A stretch of 64,000 nucleotides of DNA, taken from the NCBI RefSeq assembly GCF_002803605.1, contig NZ_PHRG01000005.1, positions 1-64,000 on the forward strand, written 5' to 3'. The notes under the pieces are model-generated. The model was not told the DNA's origin, ran no database searches, and saw only the letters and a list, made by a program, of their open reading frames with translations. Origin of the DNA: Acinetobacter pseudolwoffii (GTDB taxonomy: Bacteria; Pseudomonadota; Gammaproteobacteria; Pseudomonadales; Moraxellaceae). A program made the translations under genes and the position numbers. Below, one piece after another: positions 54,063 to 63,585 of the stretch. Numbering within the stretch: position 1 is the first letter of the stretch; each line of letters opens with the position of its first letter.

Positions 54063-56515
54063 TAACGTTCTGTCCAAGTTTGATTGATATTGTTAAAACC
54101 TAGAATGCGATTTTCTAGTAATGAGGTGAGTTTGCTGCTTAACCCACCTAAGCCTTTCAGGCTGACCTCGGCCATAATGGCGCGTTTGGCTTTGACGTTT
54201 GAATCATTAACGTCGTCTAAGTCATTGTAATATGAACGACCATATACAGAAACTCCCCAACAGCATGACTCATAGTTGACCCCAAGTAAATATTCTCGTG
54301 CGACACTATTGTCGAGGTCAAACTGCGCATGTCCTACCAGACGCCAGTTGTTGGCAAGCGGCTGAATAAAGGAGCCGACGATATGATCATAACGGTCTTG
54401 ACGGTTCGGAATGTCTTTACGATAGAAATAGCCGACGTTGTATAGATTGCCCTGATCGCCAGTATAATAAACCTGCACATCACGCTGCGCATTTTGACCA
54501 TTCGACATCCAGCTGGAGTTTAAATTGACATGGACATTATTCGATAGCTGACTGGTGAGCTGAATGACAGGCCCTGTATGGCTTTCACGGTCATATTTGT
54601 CTGCATCCTGTTCCAGTGTGACACGGCGATCTTCAAAGAAGAAACTTTGACCGACACTCGCACGTAGGCGTTCCAGACCTTCTTCATTAAACAGGCTATA
54701 ACTCAGGCCTAAAGAGGCAAAGTTGTTGTCTTCCAGGCGGTCGTTGCCATAGAAGCGACGTGCACTGAAAAGCTGATCATAATTAATCGAAGCGACGACT
54801 GAGTCAAAGTTAGGTTGATTCTGCTGGTTTTCATAAGGTGAATAGGCATAGAACAGACGAGGCGTTAAGGTCTGTAAATAGGTGCCTTCTTTTTCGAAAA
54901 TTAAGCCGGTGTCCAGCGTGAATTGTGGCACCACAATGGACTGGCTTTCACTAGAACCACCACGGTCTCGGGTTTTCTCATCATAGAAGGTATTGATGTT
55001 GCGTACAGATGCTTCCGGAATAAAAAACGACCACGGGTTATAGTGATTATAACGCACCGAAAAGTCGTTATAGATGCGGGTGCCACTTGGTTGATAAATC
55101 TTGTCATCATTTTGAGGGATATCAGCAAAATTTCTCAGGTCCTTCTGGAAATAAGCAGTATCGTTATTAAACTCAAGCTGTAATCCGAGTGGATTGCCAG
55201 TTTTATAATTGACTAAAAGCTGCGGCAAACGTGCATAAGGACGATCTTCATCCAGTACAGTGGGATCGAGTGTCTGGAAATCTTCGACTTTGAATTGTGC
55301 CTTTAAGCCGGGAATACCATTTTTATAATTGACTTCCCAGGCGCGGCGCAGGTTCAAGTCAGTTTTTGAGTTCGGGTTATTGTCCAGGTCGGCAAAGTAA
55401 TCTTTGTCTGAGGCGTAATTATATTCCAGATTGGTCGAGAACTGATCGTTGATCTGCCAATTATGCAAGTAATGTAAGCTTTTACGATCCTCATTATCAT
55501 AACTTTCATCCGAAGGTAGATAGCCACCCCAGATGCGACCTTCACCATAATTTTCTGTCAGATAACGGAACTCGCCATCTAGCATGGCACCACGATCACC
55601 AATATAGCGCGGAGTGAGGGTAGCATCATACTGTGGGGCCAAATTCAGATAAACAGGAACACCGAGTTCAAGTCCGCCATCATTGGTAAAACCAAAAGTT
55701 GGCGTCAGAATGCCGGTAGTACGGCGGTCATCAATCGGGAAGTTGAAATAAGGGATTGCCAATACCGGAACGTCTTTGACATACAGTTTGGTATTGCGGG
55801 TTTCACCACGTCCGGTTTCCTGATTCAGCTTGATCTTTTCTGCCTGTATTTTCCAGGTCGGCTTTTGCTCAGGCGGGCAGGTAGAGTAAGTGGCATTTTC
55901 CAGTTCTATGGTATCAGTCGATGTTTTGGCAATCTTTTCTGCACGACCGTGGGCATGTTGCTGCTCTGCAATATAGAAACTGTTGTTTAAATCGCCCTGT
56001 TGGGTTTTTAAATTATAATTAATATCATCACTTTGTGAGATCAGACCGCCTTGTGCTAACTGTACCTGACCTGCTGCTTTGGCATAGGTCTGGGTCTGAT
56101 CAATGGTCACTCGTTCGGCACGGACTTGACGACCTTGCTGATCAATAACCACATTGCCTTCCAGATAGGAGTCGCCTGCCGGATTGTAATGTCCATAATC
56201 GGCGGTAATGGTTGAGGTGGCTTGGTCTGGCGCAATAGTCGCTGCATCTGGGGCGATCGGGGTAACCCAGGCACCTTCACAATAAGCCGAACTTAAATAC
56301 TGTCCCTGGCGTTGCTGCGCTTCAGCCGAGGATTTATCGACATAGTATTGTGAAAAGAAGGCTTCACCTGGATAGGTCTCATTAATGCGCTGTTTGAGTT
56401 GTTCTGCATTTACATCGGATGAGACAGTTGATGCAGCATAGCTTGAGGCTGAGCTGCCACATAAAAGGGTTAAGATCGCAGTCGCTAGAGGGTTGATTTT
56501 AAAGTGATGCTTCAT
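54062..56515 (-). CDS. lptD: LPS-assembly protein LptD
   Basis: LptD is the outer-membrane barrel that inserts LPS with LptE. It has about 817 residues with a signal peptide (MKHHFKINPLATAILTLLCG to YAAS), an OstA/LptA-like N-terminal jellyroll (ADYGHYNPAGDSYLEGNVV) and a long barrel. The cysteines for the disulfides are there: SAYCEGAW, YSTCPPEQ and the pair ESCCWGVSVYGR near the end. Two starts are close, ATG 56524 and 56515; the second matches usual family beginnings. It forms an operon with surA by stop-start overlap and is divergent from amgK. Confidence 0.94.
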   Translation of the reverse strand: MKHHFKINPLATAILTLLCGSSASSYAASTVSSDVNAEQLKQRINETYPGEAFFSQYYVDKSSAEAQQRQGQYLSSAYCEGAWVTPIAPDAATIAPDQATSTITADYGHYNPAGDSYLEGNVVIDQQGRQVRAERVTIDQTQTYAKAAGQVQLAQGGLISQSDDINYNLKTQQGDLNNSFYIAEQQHAHGRAEKIAKTSTDTIELENATYSTCPPEQKPTWKIQAEKIKLNQETGRGETRNTKLYVKDVPVLAIPYFNFPIDDRRTTGILTPTFGFTNDGGLELGVPVYLNLAPQYDATLTPRYIGDRGAMLDGEFRYLTENYGEGRIWGGYLPSDESYDNEDRKSLHYLHNWQINDQFSTNLEYNYASDKDYFADLDNNPNSKTDLNLRRAWEVNYKNGIPGLKAQFKVEDFQTLDPTVLDEDRPYARLPQLLVNYKTGNPLGLQLEFNNDTAYFQKDLRNFADIPQNDDKIYQPSGTRIYNDFSVRYNHYNPWSFFIPEASVRNINTFYDEKTRDRGGSSESQSIVVPQFTLDTGLIFEKEGTYLQTLTPRLFYAYSPYENQQNQPNFDSVVASINYDQLFSARRFYGNDRLEDNNFASLGLSYSLFNEEGLERLRASVGQSFFFEDRRVTLEQDADKYDRESHTGPVIQLTSQLSNNVHVNLNSSWMSNGQNAQRDVQVYYTGDQGNLYNVGYFYRKDIPNRQDRYDHIVGSFIQPLANNWRLVGHAQFDLDNSVAREYLLGVNYESCCWGVSVYGRSYYNDLDDVNDSNVKAKRAIMAEVSLKGLGGLSSKLTSLLENRILGFNNINQTWTER

Positions 56516-56636
56516 TTGTCTCATTAACCAATCATGCTTTTATCGCAATTAATTATTGTCGCATCATAGAGAAAAAGTTGATAAGTAGCTACACTTAGCA
56601 CTTTAAAAACTCAGCCTGTATTAGAATTAATTGCAA

Positions 56637-57650
56637 ATGAATACACAACGCGAACAATTGATACAATCTTGGATTGCCTCTGTACTCGGTTCAGATCAAT
56701 TTGAAACTCATTTTTTAGCAGGTGATGCCAGCTTCCGTCGTTATGCACGAATCAAACTGAATAATAAAACATTTATGCTGATGGATGCACCACCAGAAAA
56801 AGAAGATTGTGTGCCTTTTGTGACGATTGATGAATTTTTTGATGCGCATGGCGTGCGTGTTCCGCATATTGTCGCCAAAGATCTGGAAAATGGTTTTTTG
56901 CTGCTCGAAGATTTTGGCGATGTCCTGCTTTCCAATCTGCTGAATGAAGAGACGGTGGATGCTTATTATGAGCAAAGCTTTAAGCAGCTGATTCAACTGC
57001 AATCAATTGCTGGAGAAGGACATTTTCCGGAATACTCTTATGAAAAACTGATCTCGGAAATGCAGCTGCTGACTGACTGGATGTTGCCAGCCTTAAAGAT
57101 CCAGCCGACTGAATCAGAAAGTGCCTTGATCAAACGTAGTTTTGCGATTCTGGCCAATGCAGCGCTGGCGCAGCCACAAGTGATTGTGCATCGTGATTTT
57201 CATAGCCGTAATCTGATGAAAATTGACAATGAAACCGAACTCGGTGTGATTGATTTTCAGGATGCGGTGATTGGTGCGGATACCTACGATCTGATCTCGA
57301 TTACCCGTGATGCTTATGTGCAATGGAATGCTGATCGTGTCTATCGCTGGTTTGAAGCCTTTTATAATTTATTGCCAGCCTCAGCCAAAGAAGACCGTGA
57401 TTTTGAGCAGTTCAAGAAAGATGCCGATATGATGGCGATTCAACGTCATATCAAAATTCTGGGTATTTTTGTGCGTCTGTTTGAACGTGATGGTAAGTCC
57501 GGTTATTTAAAAGATTTACCACGGGTGATGTGGTATTTATTAGAAGAATCTAAACCTTATCCAGAATTGCAGCCTTTTATGCAGTTTATGCATGAAAAAG
57601 TGATGCCGGCTTTTGAAGCAAAATATGGTTCATATGAGGTGGCTGCCTAA
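56637..57650 (+). CDS. amgK: N-acetylmuramate/N-acetylglucosamine kinase AmgK
   Basis: AmgK phosphorylates the anomeric position of MurNAc or GlcNAc in the cell-wall recycling shortcut. It has 337 residues with an aminoglycoside phosphotransferase-like kinase fold: GDASFRRYARI (ATP loop), VIVHRDFHSRNL (catalytic Asp) and GVIDFQDAVIG (metal binding). The next gene, one base after the stop, is murU, whose product uses the AmgK product. ATG 56637 is chosen over TTG 56631. The pathway bypasses de novo UDP-MurNAc synthesis and is linked to intrinsic fosfomycin resistance in Pseudomonas. Confidence 0.9.
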   Translation: MNTQREQLIQSWIASVLGSDQFETHFLAGDASFRRYARIKLNNKTFMLMDAPPEKEDCVPFVTIDEFFDAHGVRVPHIVAKDLENGFLLLEDFGDVLLSNLLNEETVDAYYEQSFKQLIQLQSIAGEGHFPEYSYEKLISEMQLLTDWMLPALKIQPTESESALIKRSFAILANAALAQPQVIVHRDFHSRNLMKIDNETELGVIDFQDAVIGADTYDLISITRDAYVQWNADRVYRWFEAFYNLLPASAKEDRDFEQFKKDADMMAIQRHIKILGIFVRLFERDGKSGYLKDLPRVMWYLLEESKPYPELQPFMQFMHEKVMPAFEAKYGSYEVAA

Positions 57651-58340
57651 ATGAAAGCGATGATTTTAGCCGCAGGCCTCGGTAATCGTATGCGGCCTTT
57701 AACGCTGCATACCCCAAAGCCTTTGCTTGAAGTCGGTGGCAAGCCGCTGATTGTCTGGCATATTGAGAAACTGACTGCGATTGGCGTGACTGAAATCGTG
57801 ATCAATACTGCATGGCTCGGTGAAAAACTGGCACAAGCCCTGGGCGATGGCTCACAGTTTGGCGTAAAAATTCTGTGGTCACATGAAGGTGAAGGTCTGG
57901 AAACGGCAGGCGGGATCATTCATGCCTTGCCGCTTTTGGGTAATCAGCCTTTTATCCTATTAAATGGTGATGTCTGGACCACAATGGATTTTGCACCTTT
58001 ATTAGATGTTGATCTGAACGATAATTTGGCACATCTGGTCTTGGTCGAAAATCCGCAGCAACATCCAGAGGGTGATTTCACCCTTGCAGAAGGGAAGGCT
58101 TATACCTTTGATCAGCAGGTCGAGGGTGAAAACCTGACTTTTAGCGGTGTATCCGTCATCAGTCCAAAAATGTTTGAAGGCTTAGAGGCTGGAAAGCGTC
58201 CTTTGGCACCTTTATTGAAGGCAGCGATGCTGAATCATCAAGTGGTTGCCTCTAAACTGGCAGGTATTTGGGTAGATGTCGGTACGCCTGAACGTTTAAC
58301 GGCACTGGATTTGGCAATCCGTGAAGCTAAGTCTGTTTAA
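57651..58340 (+). CDS. murU: N-acetylmuramate-1-phosphate uridylyltransferase MurU
   Basis: MurU makes UDP-MurNAc from MurNAc-1-phosphate and UTP. The 229-residue nucleotidyltransferase has AAGLGNRMRPLTLHTPKPLL (residues about 6-25), WLGEKLAQALGDG, LLNGDVW and GIWVDVGTPERL at the end. It starts one base after the amgK stop, so the genes are coupled. With AmgK it recycles peptidoglycan sugars. Confidence 0.91.
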   Translation: MKAMILAAGLGNRMRPLTLHTPKPLLEVGGKPLIVWHIEKLTAIGVTEIVINTAWLGEKLAQALGDGSQFGVKILWSHEGEGLETAGGIIHALPLLGNQPFILLNGDVWTTMDFAPLLDVDLNDNLAHLVLVENPQQHPEGDFTLAEGKAYTFDQQVEGENLTFSGVSVISPKMFEGLEAGKRPLAPLLKAAMLNHQVVASKLAGIWVDVGTPERLTALDLAIREAKSV

Positions 58341-58425
58341 GTGAATATTCACTAAGCACTGCCTACTATGACAAGATATAGAAAACGGTATACTTCCACC
58401 TAACTTTTTCGAGCGTAGATTGTTT

Positions 58426-59058
58426 ATGCACATGTTTTTTCAAGAACTAAAGCAGGGTAGCCAAGCTTTGGGTTTAGAGCTATCTGAAGAAGCTTTGAAT
58501 TTATTACTCAAGTATCAGGACGCTTTGGTGCTGTGGAACAAAGCATATAATTTAACTGCAATCCGTGATCCGAAAGAAATGCTGGTCAAGCATCTGCTGG
58601 ACAGTCTCAGCATTCTAAAAGATCTGCCAGCGGGTCGTCTGCTCGATATCGGTACGGGTGGCGGTATGCCAGGTATGATCATTGCTTTATGTCAGCCTGA
58701 GCGTGAATGTGTATTACTCGATTCAAATGGTAAAAAAATTCGTTTCCTGAAGCAGTTTATTGCCGATCTGAAACTTAAAAATGTCATTGCGGTGCAAACG
58801 CGTGTAGAAAATGAAGACAGCATTAACGAGCTGGGTCAATTTGATGTGATTACCAGTCGTGCATTTGCATCTCTGACTGACTTTGTGGATGCCTCTAAAC
58901 CGTATATGCATGAACAGACCATTATTGCCTCGATGAAAGGCTTAATTCCTGAAGATGAAGTCGCTGCTTTAAAAAATGAATTTAGTTGTGAGATTATTGA
59001 ACTTAAAGTTCCGCGCTTAGACGAACAGCGTCATTTACTGCTATTAAAACGTATTTAA
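58426..59058 (+). CDS. rsmG: 16S rRNA (guanine527-N7)-methyltransferase RsmG
   Basis: RsmG (GidB) methylates G527 of 16S rRNA; loss gives low-level streptomycin resistance. It has 210 residues with the class I SAM site LLDIGTGGGMPGMIIAL and SNGKKIRFLKQF, then DVITSRAFASLTDFV. Two close ATGs (58426, 58432) are possible starts. It is followed after 25 bp by parA; rsmG-parA-parB is a classic conserved order near chromosome origins, though no origin is seen in the window. Confidence 0.95.
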   Translation: MHMFFQELKQGSQALGLELSEEALNLLLKYQDALVLWNKAYNLTAIRDPKEMLVKHLLDSLSILKDLPAGRLLDIGTGGGMPGMIIALCQPERECVLLDSNGKKIRFLKQFIADLKLKNVIAVQTRVENEDSINELGQFDVITSRAFASLTDFVDASKPYMHEQTIIASMKGLIPEDEVAALKNEFSCEIIELKVPRLDEQRHLLLLKRI

Positions 59059-59083
59059 GAATTTTAAAGGGATTGGGGGCAAC

Positions 59084-59866
59084 ATGGCACAAATTATTGC
59101 GATTGCAAACCAAAAAGGTGGTGTTGGTAAAACCACAACCGCAGTAAATTTGGCAGCATCTTTAGCTGTGTTAAAAAAGCGCGTTTTGCTGGTCGATATG
59201 GATTCGCAAGGCAATGCAACCATGGGGTCGGGCATTCAAAAGAATGACTTGCTCTATTCGGTCACCGATGTATTGCTGGGTGAAGTGCCGATTGAAACGG
59301 CGATCGCCAAGGCAGACGTCGGTTATAAGGTTCTGGGTGCCAACCGTGATCTGGCTGGGGTTGAGCTGGCAATTGCAGATCAAGAAGGACGTGAATTCAT
59401 CCTGCGTGATGCATTGCAAGAAGTCGAAAAGTCATTTGATTATATTATTGTCGATTGTGCGCCAAGTCTGAGCCTGATTACAGTGAATGCTTTGGCAGCG
59501 GTTGATGGGGTGCTGATTCCGATGCAGTGTGAATATTATGCACTGGAAGGTCTGGCTGATTTGACCCAGACCATCGATCGGATTCAGCAAGCATTGAATC
59601 CAGACCTGCAAATTGTTGGTGTATTACGTACCATGTATGATGCGCGTAATGCCTTGACCCGTGATGTCTCTGAAGAATTAGAACAATATTTCGGTAAAAA
59701 ACTGTATGACACCGTGATTCCACGCAATATTCGTCTGGCTGAAGCGCCAGCACACGGTTTACCGGTAATTTATTTTGAAAAAAGCTCAAAGGGTGCAGTT
59801 GCTTACTTAAATCTGGCAGCTGAAGTATTAAAGAAAAGCAAAGTGAAAAAAGGAAGTAAAGCATGA
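59084..59866 (+). CDS. parA: Chromosome partitioning ATPase ParA (Soj)
   Basis: 260 residues with the deviant Walker A motif KGGVGKTTTAVNLA (about 11-24), Walker A' VDMDSQGNATMG and switch II IIVDCAPSLSLITVNAL. It is a short chromosomal ParA (Soj type) that binds DNA as a dimer and moves the ParB-parS complex. GGGGGC lies upstream of the ATG. The stop overlaps the parB start (ATGA). Confidence 0.95.
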   Translation: MAQIIAIANQKGGVGKTTTAVNLAASLAVLKKRVLLVDMDSQGNATMGSGIQKNDLLYSVTDVLLGEVPIETAIAKADVGYKVLGANRDLAGVELAIADQEGREFILRDALQEVEKSFDYIIVDCAPSLSLITVNALAAVDGVLIPMQCEYYALEGLADLTQTIDRIQQALNPDLQIVGVLRTMYDARNALTRDVSEELEQYFGKKLYDTVIPRNIRLAEAPAHGLPVIYFEKSSKGAVAYLNLAAEVLKKSKVKKGSKA

Positions 59867-60750
59867 CCGTCAAGAAACGTGGACTCGCTAAAGGTCGTGG
59901 CTTGGATGCCTTGCTAGGCTCAATTCAAAAAGAAAAATTACAGATGGAAGCCCAAGGCATTGATCATGGTCAGCTAAAACAGATTGATGTGAACTTGCTC
60001 AAGCGTGGTGAATATCAACCGCGCCGTTATATCAATGAGCAGGATTTGCAGGAACTGGCAGCATCGATTGAAAAGCATGGCATCATGCAGCCCATCGTGA
60101 TCCGTCCGGTTGACGATGAACGCTATCCGTATGAAATTATTGCAGGTGAGCGTCGCTGGCGTGCTGCACAGCTGGCGGGTTTAACCGAAATTCCTGCGAT
60201 TGTACGGGATCTGAATGATCAGGTTGCCATTGCACTGGCGCTGATTGAAAACATCCAGCGTCAAGATCTGAATCCGATTGATCAGGCGCTGGCCTTACAG
60301 CGTTTCCATGAAGAATTTGGCCTAAGCCATCAGGAAATTGCAGACACAGTCGGCAAGGCACGTACTACGGTCAGTAACTTACTTCGCCTGCTCAGTCTGG
60401 CTGAAGAAGTGAAAGACTTTATGCAGCAAGGCCTGCTGGATATGGGGCATGCGCGTGCGATTCTAACACTGAAGGCAAAAGACCAGCTCAAAGTCGCTGA
60501 TATCGTGATTGAAAAAAGCTTGTCTGTTCGTCAAACCGAGCAGTTAGTCCGTGATTTTAATGCACCTAAACAAGAAAAAGTAAAACAAGCGCTTGCACCG
60601 GATATTCAGCAATTGACCCAGCGCCTTTCAGAGCGTTTCAGTGCTGATGTGAAAATTGACTATAACAAACAAGGTAAAGGAAAATTAGTCATTAGTTATC
60701 ATTCTTTAGAAGAGCTGGATGGCATTCTTTCTATTTTAGAAGATGAATAA
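59863..60750 (+). CDS. parB: Chromosome partitioning protein ParB (Spo0J)
   Basis: 295 residues with an N-terminal ParB/Srx CTPase domain (EYQPRRYINEQDLQELAASI, EIIAGERRWRAAQLAGL, NIQRQDLNPIDQALALQR), a central HTH (SHQEIADTVGKARTTVSNLLRLL) that reads parS, and a C-terminal dimer domain. The 4-bp overlap ATGA joins it to parA. I see no full parS (TGTTTCACGTGAAACA) in the window. Confidence 0.95.
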   Translation: MTVKKRGLAKGRGLDALLGSIQKEKLQMEAQGIDHGQLKQIDVNLLKRGEYQPRRYINEQDLQELAASIEKHGIMQPIVIRPVDDERYPYEIIAGERRWRAAQLAGLTEIPAIVRDLNDQVAIALALIENIQRQDLNPIDQALALQRFHEEFGLSHQEIADTVGKARTTVSNLLRLLSLAEEVKDFMQQGLLDMGHARAILTLKAKDQLKVADIVIEKSLSVRQTEQLVRDFNAPKQEKVKQALAPDIQQLTQRLSERFSADVKIDYNKQGKGKLVISYHSLEELDGILSILEDE

Positions 60751-60783
60751 TTTATATATTTTTTTTATTGGGGAATAAATTAG

Positions 60784-61422
60784 ATGTGGGAATTGGTTAA
60801 AGCGGGTGGCTGGCTCATGCTGCCACTGGTCTTGTGTTCTATCTTTATGTTGGCGATTTCGATCGAGCGCCTGATTCGCCTGAAGAGGAAAGCGGTACTT
60901 CCGTCTACACTTCTGATGAGTCCAGTGCAAAATGCATCACAAGTCATGCAAAAAATTCAACAAAGTACAGAATTGAAGCACAGTACTTTAGGCCGGGTAT
61001 TTGCAGCAGGCTATGCCAGCAAGCCGCAGGGCGAACAGTATGCCCGTGCACAAATGGAAGTGATGGCATCGCAGGAAATTGGTTATCTGGAAAAGAATAT
61101 TAACTTTCTGGGAACCTTAAGTGCTGTGGCGCCATTGCTGGGTTTGTTGGGGACTGTGCTTGGGATTATCGAATCTTTTCTGATGATCGATGTGGGGACT
61201 GGGAGTGATCCGGTATTGATGATGCCAGGTATTTCCAAAGCCTTGATTACCACAGCAGCCGGGATGCTGATTGCGATTCCGGCACTTTTTGCCCATCGTT
61301 ACTTCCAGCGACTGGTTCAGGAATATGTGGCGGAGCTTGAACAGCAGGCGACCTTGTTTCATGCGGATCTTTTTTATCGCAATATTGCAGATATAGACCA
61401 AGATATGCAAAAAGCCAGCTAG
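60784..61422 (+). CDS. exbB: ExbB/TolQ-family proton channel subunit
   Basis: 212 residues with three membrane helices (about 10-30, 113-140, 156-180) and the ExbB/TolQ block TLSAVAPLLGLLGTVLGIIESF ... GISKALITTAAGMLIAIPALF. It forms a proton-driven complex with the ExbD protein 7 bp downstream. Its position before msbA-lpxK is common in gammaproteobacteria. It may energise TonB receptors or another process; no TonB gene is next to it. Confidence 0.85.
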   Translation: MWELVKAGGWLMLPLVLCSIFMLAISIERLIRLKRKAVLPSTLLMSPVQNASQVMQKIQQSTELKHSTLGRVFAAGYASKPQGEQYARAQMEVMASQEIGYLEKNINFLGTLSAVAPLLGLLGTVLGIIESFLMIDVGTGSDPVLMMPGISKALITTAAGMLIAIPALFAHRYFQRLVQEYVAELEQQATLFHADLFYRNIADIDQDMQKAS

Positions 61423-61429
61423 GAGGCGG

Positions 61430-61855
61430 ATGATGAAATTCAAACGCAACCAAGTAGAAGATGTGCATATTAATCTGACCCCTATGATTGATTGTTTGCT
61501 GTTTATTCTGGTCTTTTTACTGTTATCGACAACATTTAGCCAAATGAGCCGTATGAACTTGACCTTACCAGATGCGCAGGGTGTTCCGCCTAAAAGTTAT
61601 GATCAGAAAGTTGAAGTGATTGTAGATGCCAATGGTCATTATGCAGTCAATGGTCAATCCTTGGCCAGTAAAGAAGTCGCAGATTTAAATACTGCAATTA
61701 AACAGATTTCTAATGAACGCCGTGATTTAATGTTCGTCATTGCCGCTGACGCGAAAGCCAGCCATCAGGACGTGATTCGCGTTATGGATGTGGCCGGGCA
61801 GCTCGGCTTTGTCAATATTAATATCAGTACCAAAGTACCCACCCGAGGTTATTAG
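61430..61855 (+). CDS. exbD: ExbD/TolR-family protein
   Basis: 141 residues with one N-terminal membrane helix (DCLLFILVFLLLSTTF) that contains the conserved Asp after NLTPMI. The periplasmic ExbD/TolR fold (VEVIVDANGHYAVNGQ ... FVIAADAKASHQDVIRVMDVAGQLGF) follows. It is the partner of ExbB just upstream. The stop overlaps the GTG of msbA (TAGTG). Confidence 0.88.
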   Translation: MMKFKRNQVEDVHINLTPMIDCLLFILVFLLLSTTFSQMSRMNLTLPDAQGVPPKSYDQKVEVIVDANGHYAVNGQSLASKEVADLNTAIKQISNERRDLMFVIAADAKASHQDVIRVMDVAGQLGFVNINISTKVPTRGY

Positions 61856-63582
61856 TGAAGCACGATTTTAAGGTCTATCTTCGCCTTTTAAGTTATTTAA
61901 AACCCTTTTGGGGCATCGGATTGCTTGTCCTGCTCGGTTTTTCTATTAATGCGGCTACAGAAGTCTCTGTGGCTAAATTACTGGAATATATCATTGAGGC
62001 CATTCAAGACAAAGACCAGAGTTTCACTTCACTTTTCCCATTTTTAGTGGTTGTCCTGATGTTCTTTCGTGGGCTGGGATTATTCATGGGGGGTTATTTT
62101 ACTGCGGTGATTTCCCGTAATCTGGTGTTCAATATCCGTCAGGAAGTTTTTGCAAAACTGCTGCGTTTACCGTCTCAGTATTATCTGGACAATACCAGCG
62201 GGCATATTACTGCCAAGATCATGTATAACGTGGAACAGCTGACCGCTGCCTCAACAGAAGCGTTAAGAACCCTGTTGCAACAAGGTTTGATTACGATTGC
62301 ACTATTAGGTTATCTGTTATATAGCAACTGGCGTCTGACCATGTGTATCCTGATTTTTGCACCCGTCATTGGCTTTGTGATCAGTAAGGCAGCTAGACGG
62401 ATGCGTAAATTGTCACAGCAAGTGCAAGATACCATGGGGGATGTCAACCATGTGGTTCAGGAAACGGTCAATGCCAACCTGATCGTCAAGGGTTTTGGCG
62501 GCCAAAGTTACGAGCAGGAACGCTTTAAGCAGAACTCGCTGGAAAACTTGCGTCGTGGCTTGAAAATGGTCGCTGTGCAGCAGTTGAACAGTCCTGTGGT
62601 TCAGCTGATCATGTCTATTTCACTCAGTATTGTCATGTTTATTGCCTTGCGTCCACAGATCCTTGGCGATACCTCTGCCGGTGAATTTGTGGCTTATATT
62701 ACGGCTGCGGGCATGTTGGCAAGACCAATCAAGGCTTTAACCGATATCAATGAAAAAATTCAACGGGGTATGGCCGCAGCGCATTCGGTATTTGAATTGC
62801 TGGACATGCCCGAAGAAAAAAATACCGGGACTTTAAGCGATAGCTTAAAAGGTAATATTCAGTTTAAAGATGTCAACCTGTTTTATGATGATGGTCATCA
62901 TGCCATTCGTGATTTTAATTTAGAGGTAAAAGCTGGTGAAACGGTTGCTCTGGTTGGGCGTTCCGGTGCCGGTAAAAGCTCACTGGTGAATTTGCTAGTA
63001 CGTTATCAGGATACAACGTCAGGTCAGCTTCTACTGGATCAGAAACCGATTGAAGACTTTGAGCTGACTGCTTTGCGTACCCAGATTGCGATGGTGAATC
63101 AGCAAGTGGTGCTGTTTAATCGGACTGTGCGAGAAAATATTGCCTATGGTCAGCTCGAAGGTGCGACTGATGAAGACATTATTGCAGCAGCAAAAGCCGC
63201 TTATGCACATGATTTTATTATGGCTCTGCCAAAAGGTTATGATACCCAACTGGGTGCTCAAGGTTTAAATCTGTCTGGTGGTCAGCGTCAGCGCATCGCG
63301 ATTGCACGTGCGATTTTGAAAAATGCCTCTATTCTGATTCTGGATGAAGCAACCAGTGCCCTGGATAATGAATCCGAATACTTTATTCAGCGTGCCTTTG
63401 ATCAGGCCATGCAAGATCGTACAACCATTGTGATTGCACACCGTTTATCGACGATTGAAAATGCGGATCGTATTGTGGTCATGGATCAGGGGTGTATTGT
63501 CGAGCAAGGGACTCATGCAGAACTGATTGCATTGCATGGGGCTTATTATCAGCTGCATCAACGTAATTTTGAGGAACAATAA
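61855..63582 (+). CDS. msbA: Lipid A flippase MsbA (ABC transporter)
   Basis: MsbA flips lipid A-core over the inner membrane. In the 575 residues, six membrane helices in the first 320 are followed by an ATPase with Walker A VGRSGAGKSSLVNLL, signature LNLSGGQRQRIAIARA and Walker B ILILDEATSALDNESE. The start is GTG, which overlaps the exbD stop; it is coupled to lpxK downstream by 3 bp. It is the standard MsbA length. Confidence 0.94.
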   Translation: MKHDFKVYLRLLSYLKPFWGIGLLVLLGFSINAATEVSVAKLLEYIIEAIQDKDQSFTSLFPFLVVVLMFFRGLGLFMGGYFTAVISRNLVFNIRQEVFAKLLRLPSQYYLDNTSGHITAKIMYNVEQLTAASTEALRTLLQQGLITIALLGYLLYSNWRLTMCILIFAPVIGFVISKAARRMRKLSQQVQDTMGDVNHVVQETVNANLIVKGFGGQSYEQERFKQNSLENLRRGLKMVAVQQLNSPVVQLIMSISLSIVMFIALRPQILGDTSAGEFVAYITAAGMLARPIKALTDINEKIQRGMAAAHSVFELLDMPEEKNTGTLSDSLKGNIQFKDVNLFYDDGHHAIRDFNLEVKAGETVALVGRSGAGKSSLVNLLVRYQDTTSGQLLLDQKPIEDFELTALRTQIAMVNQQVVLFNRTVRENIAYGQLEGATDEDIIAAAKAAYAHDFIMALPKGYDTQLGAQGLNLSGGQRQRIAIARAILKNASILILDEATSALDNESEYFIQRAFDQAMQDRTTIVIAHRLSTIENADRIVVMDQGCIVEQGTHAELIALHGAYYQLHQRNFEEQ

Positions 63583-63585
63583 GTT

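Noticed and set aside
58341..60783. Replication origin near rsmG-parAB
   Set aside because: These genes often lie near oriC, but I saw no cluster of DnaA boxes (TTATCCACA) or dnaA/dnaN genes in the window.
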